NCBI GenBank assembly: GCA_903903985.1
Contig: CAIVAT010000057.1
Location: 268,461-332,460, forward strand
Origin: an uncultured Bacteroidales bacterium
GTDB taxonomy: Bacteria > Bacteroidota > Bacteroidia > Bacteroidales > FEN-979
Direction: 5' to 3'
Length of the DNA stretch: 64,000 bases
Under the pieces are notes generated by a model. It was not told where the DNA came from and ran no database searches. It saw only the letters and a list, made by a program, of their open reading frames with translations. Both the position numbers and the translations under genes were made by a program. Shown here piece by piece: positions 9,251-17,228 of the stretch. The stretch's first letter is position 1; each line of letters starts with the position of its first letter.

Positions 9251-10660
9251 ATGCTGATAATGAGACATGAATTGCTGCTGATCGTCATCACGGTAATCTT
9301 ATTGATTGTCGAAATTTTTCTACCCAACACTCAGAAGCACAAGATCATTTTACCAGCCATCCTGCTGATGGCCGGCGTAACAATCCTGGGATTTTTTCCC
9401 GGAACGCCGGGTGTTCTTTTCGGGGGCATGTATCAATCGACACAACTCTCCATGATGCTCAAAAACATCCTGAACATCGGAGTGCTGATCATATTTATCC
9501 AATCGGCCGACTGGCTGAAACAGGAACAGAACAAGGAAAAAATAAGTGAATTCTTCCTGCTGATGCTGTCGACCCTGATCGGGATGAACTACATGATATC
9601 CTCGGGCGATTTCCTGATGTTTTACATCGGACTGGAATTGGCTACCATTCCGGCAGCAGCACTGGCGGCATACGAACGCATGAAGGAAAAGTCGGCCGAA
9701 GCCGGGGTGAAATTGATCTTTACCTCCGCTCTCTCTTCCGGGATCCTGCTGTATGGTTTATCCATGATTTACGGAACGACCGGGACCATGTACTTCGCGG
9801 ATGTGGCACCGTTGATTACCGGTGCTCCATTACAGGTGCTTGCCTTCATCTTTTTCTTTGCAGGGATGGCCTTTAAAATATCACTGGTTCCTTTCCACCT
9901 GTGGACTGCCGATGTTTACGAAGGCGCCCCGGTGAATGTTGCCTCCTTCCTCTCGGTTATCTCCAAAGGCGCTGCCGTGTTTATTTTCACCATCATCCTT
10001 TACACGGTGTTTTTTAAAATCGCCGTGATGTGGAGTGAATTGCTTTATGGGATCACCATCCTTACCATCACCGTTGGCAACCTGTTTGCCATGCGCCAGC
10101 AAAACCTCAAACGCTTCCTGGCTTTTTCATCCATTGCCCAGGCCGGGTTCATCCTGTTGGGTATCATCGGCCAAAGCCAGGTAGGGATGACAACGGTCAT
10201 CTATTTTGCCCTGGTTTACATTTTCTCGAACCTCGGAGCATTCGGTGTTGTTGGCATTATTTCGAACCGCACCGGCAAAGAGAACATCAATGATTATGAC
10301 GGGCTCTACCGCACCAATCCCAATCTCAGCCTGGTCATGATGCTTGCACTGTTTTCACTGGCAGGTATCCCGCCGCTGGCAGGATTCTTCGGAAAGTTTT
10401 TCCTGTTTACGGCCGCTGCCAAACAGGGTTATTACATCCTTGTCCTGATCGCGCTGATCAACACCATCATTTCATTATATTACTATTTACTGGTGATCAA
10501 AGCCATGCTGCTCAACAGCAGCGACCGGCCGATCGAAAAATTTAAAAGCGACACATACACACGGATTGGCCTCCTCATGTGTGTAGCGGGCATGGTAATT
10601 ATCGGGTTTGCCAGTTCGATCTATGAAATGGTATTCAACCTGAGTTTTGGATTGTATTAA
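9251..10660 (+). CDS. nuoN: NADH-quinone oxidoreductase subunit N
   Basis: NuoN is the third antiporter-like pump, next to NuoK. The 469-residue product has about 14 hydrophobic segments with FYIGLELATIPAAALAAY (channel Glu), VPFHLWTADVYEGAPV and FSSIAQAGFILLGI. Two starts are close together (Met1 at 9251 and Met4 at 9260), and either fits. It is the last nuo gene. No nuoE, nuoF or nuoG is present before, inside or after the cluster. Confidence 0.96.
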   Translation: MLIMRHELLLIVITVILLIVEIFLPNTQKHKIILPAILLMAGVTILGFFPGTPGVLFGGMYQSTQLSMMLKNILNIGVLIIFIQSADWLKQEQNKEKISEFFLLMLSTLIGMNYMISSGDFLMFYIGLELATIPAAALAAYERMKEKSAEAGVKLIFTSALSSGILLYGLSMIYGTTGTMYFADVAPLITGAPLQVLAFIFFFAGMAFKISLVPFHLWTADVYEGAPVNVASFLSVISKGAAVFIFTIILYTVFFKIAVMWSELLYGITILTITVGNLFAMRQQNLKRFLAFSSIAQAGFILLGIIGQSQVGMTTVIYFALVYIFSNLGAFGVVGIISNRTGKENINDYDGLYRTNPNLSLVMMLALFSLAGIPPLAGFFGKFFLFTAAAKQGYYILVLIALINTIISLYYYLLVIKAMLLNSSDRPIEKFKSDTYTRIGLLMCVAGMVIIGFASSIYEMVFNLSFGLY

Positions 10661-10663
10661 ACC

Positions 10664-10703
10664 CATCATCGCAGGGATGCATCGCGATGCGGCCCTGCAT
10701 CAT
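10664..10703. repeat. Large palindromic hairpin downstream of nuoN
   Basis: Nested inverted repeats surround a perfect 12-base palindrome, GCATCGCGATGC (679-690). The outer arms CATCATCGCAGGG and CCCTGCATCATGG are complementary apart from one base. There is no T-run after it, so it is not a classical intrinsic terminator. It may protect the 3' end of the nuo message or be another dispersed palindrome. Confidence 0.6.
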
Positions 10704-10735
10704 GGCTGGACCCACCGCAGGATAAAAAAATCATT

Positions 10736-11065
10736 ATGGCAATTTTAAAAGGAAAACACATCATCGCCGAGATTGAAGGAACAAGGTGCACCGTCGTCGA
10801 AACCGGGGCCGCCCTGGAACGCGCCGAGTTTCTGAAGCAACTCCTTGTCTTCAATGGATACGAAGTGAAATTGGAAAAGGAAAAAGCAAAAGACGGCACG
10901 GAACTTGATACTTTTATAGTCGGATTGACAGATATTCTATTTAATCCGATGATCGTAGTGTATGAAAAAAAGCTTATCAGAAAGGATGGTTTTACAGTTA
11001 CTCCGGCCTATTGGAACCAAATTCCGGAGCATGACACCCTTCCGTACTGGCAGGTTCAACACTGA
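10736..11065 (+). CDS. Hypothetical protein, 109 aa
   Basis: This is a soluble, probably alpha/beta protein with no signal peptide or membrane segment. I do not recognise the family. The text around residues 28-60 (AEFLKQLLVFNGYEVKLEKEKA, followed by TFIVGLTDILFNPMIVVYEKKL) suggests a small sensor or regulator fold. It lies 5 bases upstream of a small membrane protein gene, so the two are probably co-transcribed, either as a tail of nuo or as the head of the TonB cluster. Confidence 0.7.
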   Translation: MAILKGKHIIAEIEGTRCTVVETGAALERAEFLKQLLVFNGYEVKLEKEKAKDGTELDTFIVGLTDILFNPMIVVYEKKLIRKDGFTVTPAYWNQIPEHDTLPYWQVQH

Positions 11066-11070
11066 ACATC

Positions 11071-11271
11071 ATGCAAAAGTTCTCCAGGTATTTCGCTTGG
11101 TTTGTTATCCTGCTGTATTTCGCTCTTGGAATATATGTTCTTACAAGTCAAAGATTTCAATACTTATCCAAGGAAGTCAAAGTCATTTTTGCCCTCTTTC
11201 TGTTTCTTTATGGCGGGTTCAGAATAGCACGTCTCTGGACAAAATCCCGGGAAAACAACGAGGAACAATAA
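11071..11271 (+). CDS. Small two-helix membrane protein, 66 aa
   Basis: The product has hydrophobic segments at about residues 8-25 and 38-54 and a charged C-terminus (ARLWTKSRENNEEQ). This predicts an inner-membrane hairpin with both ends on the same side. It is not assignable to a named family. It follows the preceding 109-residue gene by 5 bases and precedes the PstS-like lipoprotein gene of the TonB cluster, so it may be part of that cluster. Confidence 0.65.
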   Translation: MQKFSRYFAWFVILLYFALGIYVLTSQRFQYLSKEVKVIFALFLFLYGGFRIARLWTKSRENNEEQ

Positions 11272-11274
11272 TAA

Positions 11275-11307
11275 TTGGAAGAGGCAATAATAAATTTCAT
11301 AAATTTG
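11275..11307 (+). promoter_or_regulatory. Promoter of the PstS-like lipoprotein gene
   Basis: TTGG (11275-11278) and TAAATTTG (11300-11307, exact TAnnTTTG) are separated by about 21 bp. Transcription would start near 11313. This leaves too short a leader for the ATG at 11319 and favours the ATG at 11349. Confidence 0.55.
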
Positions 11308-11348
11308 TGTTTTCTCATATGAAACGGTTGATTTTAAGCGTTAAAGCG

Positions 11349-12308
11349 ATGAAAATCATCAGAAAGAATACAACGTATTGTACGAATTTGATCGGAATAT
11401 GCTTCGTCCTGTTTATTGCATCATGCGGAGGAGGCACCAATCAGAAAAATTCAGACACCCCCACCGCTGGAAAAATCAAGGTCGGGGTGGATGACTCGTA
11501 CCGCTTACTCATGGAAGCTGAGCGGTATACTTTTGAGGCAATGTACAAGTATGCCTCCATCGACACTGTTTTTAAAACCGAAGCAGATGTGATCAATGAT
11601 TTCATGAACGATTCGTTGCCAATGATCGTTGTGAACCGGAAACTTTCAGAGCAACAGGTTGCCTATCTTAAAGAGCGTCAGTATATTCCAAAAACAACCA
11701 AAATAGCCATTGATGCGATCGCCCTGATCGTTAACAATGAAAATCCTGATACGGCCCTGTTTTTTCAAACCGTAAAGGATATTTTTCAGGGGAAAATCAC
11801 CTCCTGGAACCAGGTCAATAAAAAATCGAAACTGAAAGATCTGAAAGTTGTTTTTGACAATTTCAAATCGGGCAATCCCCGTTATTTCAAAGAGCGGTTT
11901 GCGCTTGAATCTTTCCCGGCCACTTGTTTTGCGGCTCAAAGCAATTCCGAGGTGATCAATTATGTGGAAAAGAATCCCAATGCCATCGGGGTGATCAGTG
12001 TCAACTGGATCAGCGACCCAGCAGATACGGTATCACATAATTTTCTGAAACGGTTTAAAGTTATAGGCATCGCCCTTGAAGGCGACAATGATCCGGGTAC
12101 GAAATTTTACAGGCCGTTCCAGGGCTATATTGCCGAAGGAGCTTATCCCTTCACCCGCGATGTTTATTGTATTAACCGTCAGCCGTATTCCGGGCTGGCG
12201 TATGGATTTTCATCTTTTATGGCAGGAGAAAAGGGACAGTTTATCGTCCTCCATTCCGGTCTGGTCCCTGCTGCAATGCCGGTCAGGTTAGTCGAAATTA
12301 AACATTAA
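11349..12308 (+). CDS. PstS-like substrate-binding lipoprotein of the TonB cluster
   Basis: The 319-residue product begins with a lipoprotein signal (hydrophobic residues about 13-24, lipobox FIASC with Cys26). A periplasmic phosphate-binding-protein-like domain follows, with typical sections near TEADVINDFMNDSLPMIVVNR and the region GKITSWNQV, which is characteristic of PstS-type proteins. No Pst ABC transporter genes lie nearby. Instead it heads a TPR-ExbB-ExbD-ExbD-TonB series, an arrangement I recall from other Bacteroidota, so it may sense or deliver a ligand to the TonB machine. That role is inference. The frame is open further upstream (to 10962), but the signal peptide and promoter place the start at 11349, with 11319 as the alternative. 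Confidence 0.8.
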   Translation: MKIIRKNTTYCTNLIGICFVLFIASCGGGTNQKNSDTPTAGKIKVGVDDSYRLLMEAERYTFEAMYKYASIDTVFKTEADVINDFMNDSLPMIVVNRKLSEQQVAYLKERQYIPKTTKIAIDAIALIVNNENPDTALFFQTVKDIFQGKITSWNQVNKKSKLKDLKVVFDNFKSGNPRYFKERFALESFPATCFAAQSNSEVINYVEKNPNAIGVISVNWISDPADTVSHNFLKRFKVIGIALEGDNDPGTKFYRPFQGYIAEGAYPFTRDVYCINRQPYSGLAYGFSSFMAGEKGQFIVLHSGLVPAAMPVRLVEIKH

Positions 12309-12327
12309 CAAACAGGAGACGCGTATT

Positions 12328-14040
12328 ATGTCCAGATTTACTAAACCAGTTGGTGTCATTGTTGCACTGTTTCTCTTTTTTTCCTTTACTGCCAGAATTC
12401 ATTCCCAGGATCTGAATGCAGCGATCAGGTTAACCAAAAGTGAACAATTCACGAAGGCCAGTTCGATGTATAAGGAACTGATCAGGCAGGCCCCTGCGAA
12501 TGGCGATCTTTATTATTTTTATGGCCGGAATTTCATGTACCAGTTTTATTCCGACACCATGAATATTTCCCTTTCTGAAATGGCGGATTCGGCAAAGGTG
12601 GTGTATGAAGAGGGCGTAAAAAAAGATCCTTCCAACCCGTTGAACTTTGTCGGACTAGGTGGCATCAGCCTGATTAAAAAGGAAATGCCCGCTGCGCAGG
12701 CTGACTTTGCAAAAGCAAAAGCATTGTTGCCGTCCAAAGCAAACAAGACGATCAAGATGGAGCCTGCAAAACAGTCGCTGGTGCTGGTTGAAATGGCTTT
12801 ATGGTATGTTTTCACCAATGTAAATGATACCGCTACGGTTTTTTCCCTGTTGCGTGCCGCTGAAAAGCTCGACAACAAGAACCCGCTCCTTTATATCGTC
12901 AAGGGGGATGCTTATTTCTACCTCCTGAACGATGGATCAAAGGCCATTTCCAACTACAATATGGCCCAGGCGCTTGATCCCAAATCGCCGGCAGCGAAAT
13001 TGCGTATCGGACAACTGTGGCTGCGCGCAAGACAATATACCACAGCCTTGAATTTTTACCAGGAAGTGGTGAAGATGGACTCCACTTTTGCCCCGGCCTA
13101 CCGCGAACTGGGCCTATTGCTGGCTCGTGCAGGCCGCCAGGAAGAGGCCAAGAAAAACTTCTATAAATTCCTTGAACTTTCGCACAATACCGCTGCCCGC
13201 AAGCAGTTTGTGAATACACTGATCGAATTAAAGGATTATCCGGAAGCGATCATCCAGCTGAATGAAATCCTCAAGGTGGATGAATCCGATAACGATGTGA
13301 ACCGCGCCCTGGCATATTCCTATTTTGAGACCCAGCAATACGATAAAGGCCTTGTATACATTAAAAAGTTTATTGCCAAAGCAAAGCCTGAAAAAATCAG
13401 GGCGCTCGACTATGCCTATTATGGCAGGCTGCTGGCAAAAACCAAACAGGATTCACTGGCAACAGAGCAGTTGTTGAAGGCGTATGATCTCGACACAACC
13501 AAATCAGAGCTTATTTCAGAAGCAGCCCTCTGCTTTACCAGGATAAAAAGTTACGAAAAAGCCAGGGTGCAATATGAACGGAAAATCGCTTTGAAAAAAG
13601 GCGTTCCGATGGATTATTACAACCTTGGAAAAGTCTTATACAGCATTCAGGATTATGTGAAGGCGGATACCAACCTGGCGATTTTCAATGCCCTGCAACC
13701 CGATTATATCCCTGGTTTTGCCTGGAGGGCACGCACCAAATCGAACCTGGATATCAAAGACCCAAAAGGGTTTAATACGACCGGATACGCGGTTCCGGTT
13801 TATGAAGGATTGATCGAAAAAACGCAGTCAGATACCGTGAAATATATGAAGGAACGATTTGAGTCGTTCGATTACCTTGCATTCTATCATTACAGCCAGT
13901 ACTCCCGCGACCAAAAACTCAAGGATGAGGCCGCAAAAGCGCTTGAATATTATACCAGAATGTCGGCTGTGAATCCGAATGACGAAAAAGTGATTGTGGT
14001 AAAACCAGTCATCGATTTACTGAAAACGAAGATCAAATAA
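12328..14040 (+). CDS. Secreted/periplasmic TPR-repeat protein
   Basis: A signal peptide (residues 1 to about 27, ending in HSQ) is followed by tetratricopeptide repeats over most of the 570 residues. Examples are the segments around PANGDLYYFYGRNFMYQF, AYRELGLLLARAGRQEEAKK and YYNLGKVLYSIQDYVKAD. TPRs bind proteins, so a periplasmic scaffold acting with the TonB complex is likely but not proven. It follows the PstS-like gene by 20 bases. A strong promoter lies between it and exbB. Confidence 0.85.
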   Translation: MSRFTKPVGVIVALFLFFSFTARIHSQDLNAAIRLTKSEQFTKASSMYKELIRQAPANGDLYYFYGRNFMYQFYSDTMNISLSEMADSAKVVYEEGVKKDPSNPLNFVGLGGISLIKKEMPAAQADFAKAKALLPSKANKTIKMEPAKQSLVLVEMALWYVFTNVNDTATVFSLLRAAEKLDNKNPLLYIVKGDAYFYLLNDGSKAISNYNMAQALDPKSPAAKLRIGQLWLRARQYTTALNFYQEVVKMDSTFAPAYRELGLLLARAGRQEEAKKNFYKFLELSHNTAARKQFVNTLIELKDYPEAIIQLNEILKVDESDNDVNRALAYSYFETQQYDKGLVYIKKFIAKAKPEKIRALDYAYYGRLLAKTKQDSLATEQLLKAYDLDTTKSELISEAALCFTRIKSYEKARVQYERKIALKKGVPMDYYNLGKVLYSIQDYVKADTNLAIFNALQPDYIPGFAWRARTKSNLDIKDPKGFNTTGYAVPVYEGLIEKTQSDTVKYMKERFESFDYLAFYHYSQYSRDQKLKDEAAKALEYYTRMSAVNPNDEKVIVVKPVIDLLKTKIK

Positions 14041-14046
14041 CAACTA

Positions 14047-14077
14047 TTTGATTTCGTACATAATTTTTTTACCTTTG
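14047..14077 (+). promoter_or_regulatory. Strong consensus promoter of exbB-exbD-exbD-tonB
   Basis: TTTG (14047-14050), 19 bp, then TACCTTTG (14070-14077) is a perfect fit to the Bacteroidota promoter. The start site would be near 14084, giving a leader of about 55 nt before the ATG at 14139. This indicates that the Exb/TonB genes can be expressed apart from the upstream lipoprotein and TPR genes. Confidence 0.75.
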
Positions 14078-14138
14078 TAGACCAGTTAGTAAGAAAATAC
14101 AATAATTCATTCAATCTTTAATCTAAAACTTTTTAACG

Positions 14139-14960
14139 ATGAGCAAGACAAATAAACAAGGCGGATCCCTCGGTGAAGCTTTAAGGTCAGTGTTTACGGT
14201 GGGCGTTATGATTATCGCCTTCATCATTTCTTACGTCATTTTCAAGTATGTTTTTGGTAATCCTTTATTTTTTGAAGGAGGCAATCCTGAAGGTCATGCG
14301 CTTCCCGGAAACTATCTCGCCATCATTTACAAGGGCGGTGTCATCGTTCCGTTCCTGATTACCCTGAACCTTGTGCTCATCATCTTTGCTGTTGAACGCG
14401 GCATCGTGCTGTTCCGTGCAAAAGGTAAGGGACGTTTGAACGTGTTTGTAAAAAACCTTCAGCAGAGCCTTGACAACAACAAAATTGAAGATGCAATTGT
14501 TGCCTGCGACAAACAAAGAGGTTCATTGGCAAATGTTATGAAAGCCGGTTTGCTTCGTTACCGTGCCCTGCAGAATGATACTACGCTGGAAAAAGACCAG
14601 AAGATCCTTGCCTTGCAGAAGGAATTTGAAGAAGCTTCGGCGCTCGAACTCCCGATGTTATCGAGAAACCTCGTCATTCTTTCAACCATCGCCTCCATCT
14701 CCGTATTGACCGGTCTGATGGGAACCGTTATCGGGATGATCAAGGCCTTCGGCGCATTGGCCCAGGCCGGTGCTCCTGATGCACTTGCGCTTGCAAACGG
14801 TATCTCTGAGGCCCTTATCAATACCGCTTTTGGTATCTTCGGTTCACTGATGGCCATCGTACTGTATAACTTCTTTTCAACCCAGATCGATAGCTTTACC
14901 TATAAAATTGATGAGGCCGGATTCAGCCTTGTTCAGTCATTTGCCGCTGCAACCAAATAG
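14139..14960 (+). CDS. exbB: ExbB/TolQ/MotA-family proton channel protein
   Basis: This is the inner-membrane pentamer subunit that, with ExbD, turns proton flow into force on TonB. The 273-residue product has one N-terminal helix (about 17-38), a second near 66-88, a cytoplasmic section, and a C-terminal helical pair in the conserved block SIASISVLTGLMGTVIGMIKAF through ALINTAFGIFGSLMAIVLYNFF. Length is typical of Bacteroidota ExbB. It is the first gene after its own promoter and is followed by two exbD genes and tonB. Confidence 0.93.
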   Translation: MSKTNKQGGSLGEALRSVFTVGVMIIAFIISYVIFKYVFGNPLFFEGGNPEGHALPGNYLAIIYKGGVIVPFLITLNLVLIIFAVERGIVLFRAKGKGRLNVFVKNLQQSLDNNKIEDAIVACDKQRGSLANVMKAGLLRYRALQNDTTLEKDQKILALQKEFEEASALELPMLSRNLVILSTIASISVLTGLMGTVIGMIKAFGALAQAGAPDALALANGISEALINTAFGIFGSLMAIVLYNFFSTQIDSFTYKIDEAGFSLVQSFAAATK

Positions 14961-14976
14961 TTAAAAAGAAAACAAT

Positions 14977-15612
14977 ATGCCAAAAATTAAAGCACCGGCA
15001 CGAAGTCCGCACATAGACATGACGCCTATGGTGGATTTGTTTTCCTTGTTGCTGACATTTTTCATGTTGACCACCTCCTTCCGCCCCCAGGAAGCCGCGC
15101 CCATTGAAACCCCCTCTTCGGTTTCAGAAAAGCAGGCTCCCGACAATGACATTATGACGATCTACATTGCCAAAGACGGGAAGGTTTTTTTCAACATCGA
15201 CAACGGAAAGGATACCTCTACCCATTTCAGGGTTAAACTGCTTGAGAAAATGGCGGAGCAGTACAAATTGACCTTTACCAAAAAGGAATTGGATAAATTC
15301 AGCAAAATGGCTGGATTCGGAATGCCGATCAAGAACCTGAAAGCCTGGATTGATGCTTCAGAACCGAAAGTCCGGGACAAACTCCAGGAGGGAATTCCCA
15401 TGGATTCAACCGACAACCAGCTGGCCTGGTGGGTTCGTATGGCCCGCCTGACCAACCTCAGCGCCGAAGTTGCCATTAAAGGCGATGCCGAAACGGACTA
15501 TACCTCGGTGAAGAAGATCATGGACCTATTACAGGAAAATAAGGTAAATAAGTTTAATCTCGTTACAAACCTTCAGAAAGACGAAGTCAGCCTGAAAGAT
15601 TTACCCAAGTGA
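14977..15612 (+). CDS. exbD: ExbD-family biopolymer transport protein, copy 1
   Basis: The 211-residue product has an N-terminal helix with the motif IDMTPMVDLFSLLLTFFML. Asp20 in this helix corresponds to the proton-carrying aspartate of ExbD and TolR. A long periplasmic domain follows and ends in a TolR-like segment (AEVAIKGDAETDYTSVKKIMDLLQ). Two different ExbDs in a row are common in Bacteroidota and may form mixed dimers. This copy diverges strongly from the next outside the helix. Confidence 0.92.
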   Translation: MPKIKAPARSPHIDMTPMVDLFSLLLTFFMLTTSFRPQEAAPIETPSSVSEKQAPDNDIMTIYIAKDGKVFFNIDNGKDTSTHFRVKLLEKMAEQYKLTFTKKELDKFSKMAGFGMPIKNLKAWIDASEPKVRDKLQEGIPMDSTDNQLAWWVRMARLTNLSAEVAIKGDAETDYTSVKKIMDLLQENKVNKFNLVTNLQKDEVSLKDLPK

Positions 15613-15650
15613 TGTAACGTGATTTTAATTCCTAAAATATAAAAACCAGT

Positions 15651-16289
15651 ATGGGTGAAATTATAGTTGAAGAAAAAGGGAAAAAGGGTGGTAAGCGAAA
15701 AGCGAAGAAACACAGCACCCGCATCGATATGACCCCCATGGTCGACCTGATGTGCTTGCTCATTACCTTCTTCATGCTCACTACGGCTTTTAGCAAGCCC
15801 AAGGTCATGGTGATCACCATGCCCGAAAAAGACACTCCCGAAGATAAAAATCGTCCGGAAATTCCGAAAAACAGGACCTTGAATATTTTGCTTACTGAAG
15901 GACACAAGGTTTATTATTACATTGGTATCGCAGATCCAAAAAAACCTGCCGAAATGCCGCAGCTTATTAAGACAGACTTCAGCAAAGACGGCATCCGGAA
16001 ATTTCTGTTGATCAAGAATAAGGACCTTTTTACAAAAATTGCGGAATACCGCGATAAGCGTGTGACTGGTAAAACAGTCGTGGCGGATACAACTGCTGAT
16101 TCAGCCATCAAAAAGATGAAGAAGGAGGATCAGAAAGGACCGATCGTTCTGATCAAGGCGAATGAAAAAGCAAAGTATAAGGATATGGTTGACATCATTG
16201 ACGAAATGGCCATCTGCAACATTGCCAGTTACGCTGTGGTTGATCCAAGCCCGGTCGAACTGGAGATGCTGAAAACCGCTCCTAAATAA
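15651..16289 (+). CDS. exbD: ExbD-family biopolymer transport protein, copy 2
   Basis: The 212-residue product has a Lys-rich cytoplasmic N-terminus, then a helix with TRIDMTPMVDLMCLLITFFML. Asp32 is the proton-binding residue. The periplasmic domain ends in VLIKANEKAKYKDMVDIIDEM, typical of ExbD. It lies between exbD copy 1 and tonB on one transcript. Confidence 0.93.
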   Translation: MGEIIVEEKGKKGGKRKAKKHSTRIDMTPMVDLMCLLITFFMLTTAFSKPKVMVITMPEKDTPEDKNRPEIPKNRTLNILLTEGHKVYYYIGIADPKKPAEMPQLIKTDFSKDGIRKFLLIKNKDLFTKIAEYRDKRVTGKTVVADTTADSAIKKMKKEDQKGPIVLIKANEKAKYKDMVDIIDEMAICNIASYAVVDPSPVELEMLKTAPK

Positions 16290-16327
16290 GCAGAATTTAC
16301 GTGTATAACGCTTTAAAAAAATAATGT

Positions 16328-17110
16328 ATGGCAATTGAAAAACAGCATGTAGAACCGCTGGAGGATATTGTTTTCAAAAACAGGAACAAGGAATATGGCT
16401 CATATTACCTGCGCAAAAAGTACAGGAAATTTTTGACCATCTCCATGATCATTGGTTTTGTTTTGGTAGGAGTTGTTGTAGCTTATCCACTGATCAATGC
16501 CTATATTAACAAAGCCAGGCTGGTCAGGGAAAAGGAAAAAGAGGTTGGTGTTACCATCGATAACATTAAACCCGAAGAAGCTCCTCCTCCTCCTCCTCCC
16601 CCTCCTCCTCCCGAAGCCATGGTTGAAAAGGTTAAATTTACCGCCCCTGTTGTCGTAGAAGATACAACCATCGAGGTGAGCATGGCGAATATGGATGATT
16701 TGAATAAAAAAGGCAATGTGGAAGCGCCAACCGAAGATGTTGTGGTGGAAGTGAAAGACGAAGGCCCCAAGGTAATTGAAACCCCGGTGCAGGCGGAAAT
16801 TTTCACGGTGGTAGAAGAGCAGCCCGGCTATCCGGGTGGCGAAGAAGCCCGCATCTCTTACCTGCAGCAAAACATCAAATATCCCGAAGAAGCCAAGGAA
16901 TTGGGTATCCAGGGAAAAGTGTTTGTGACGTTTGTCGTCGAAGTTGACGGCTCCATTACCGACGTGCGTGTATTGCGTGGTATTGGCGGTGGATGCGACG
17001 AAGAAGCCATCCGCGTGGTGAAATCGATGCCCAAATGGGTTCCCGGTAAACAACGTGGCGTGCCTGTTCGGGTGCAGTTTAACCTGCCGATAAAGTTTAC
17101 GTTGCAGTAA
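16328..17110 (+). CDS. tonB: TonB energy-transducing protein
   Basis: The 260-residue protein spans the inner membrane once (about residues 36-58). It has a periplasmic proline run (ten consecutive Pro at 86-95, coded by a CCT/CCC microsatellite). It ends in a TonB C-terminal domain (about 175-260) with IKYPEEAKELGIQGKVFVTF, VLRGIGGGCDEEAIRVVKSM and WVPGKQRGVPVRVQFNLPI. This domain binds the TonB box of outer-membrane receptors. The pure CCN run might vary in length between strains. A terminator follows. Confidence 0.95.
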   Translation: MAIEKQHVEPLEDIVFKNRNKEYGSYYLRKKYRKFLTISMIIGFVLVGVVVAYPLINAYINKARLVREKEKEVGVTIDNIKPEEAPPPPPPPPPPEAMVEKVKFTAPVVVEDTTIEVSMANMDDLNKKGNVEAPTEDVVVEVKDEGPKVIETPVQAEIFTVVEEQPGYPGGEEARISYLQQNIKYPEEAKELGIQGKVFVTFVVEVDGSITDVRVLRGIGGGCDEEAIRVVKSMPKWVPGKQRGVPVRVQFNLPIKFTLQ

Positions 17111-17135
17111 AATCGTAACACCTGACCAAAAAAAG

Positions 17136-17170
17136 AAAGGCGGTTCCGGATGGAATCGCCTTTTTGTTTT
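17136..17170 (+). terminator. Rho-independent terminator after tonB
   Basis: The stem AGGCGGTTCC (17138-17147) pairs with GGAATCGCCT (17152-17161), with one G-U pair, around a 4-base loop. TTTTTGTTTT follows directly. This is the clearest intrinsic terminator in the window and ends the TonB cluster. Confidence 0.9.
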
Positions 17171-17228
17171 ATAGAAGGGGTTGAGAAATGACACCTTGTC
17201 AGGATAATTGAACCAAATCAATCATCAT

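Noticed and set aside
10962..11348. Extended N-terminus for the PstS-like lipoprotein (open frame from 10962)
   Set aside because: It overlaps two small genes in another frame. The signal peptide and the promoter at 11275-11307 both place the start at 11349.
16566..16610. Frameshift in the tonB proline run
   Set aside because: The CCT/CCC run keeps the frame open and the TonB C-terminal domain is intact after it.
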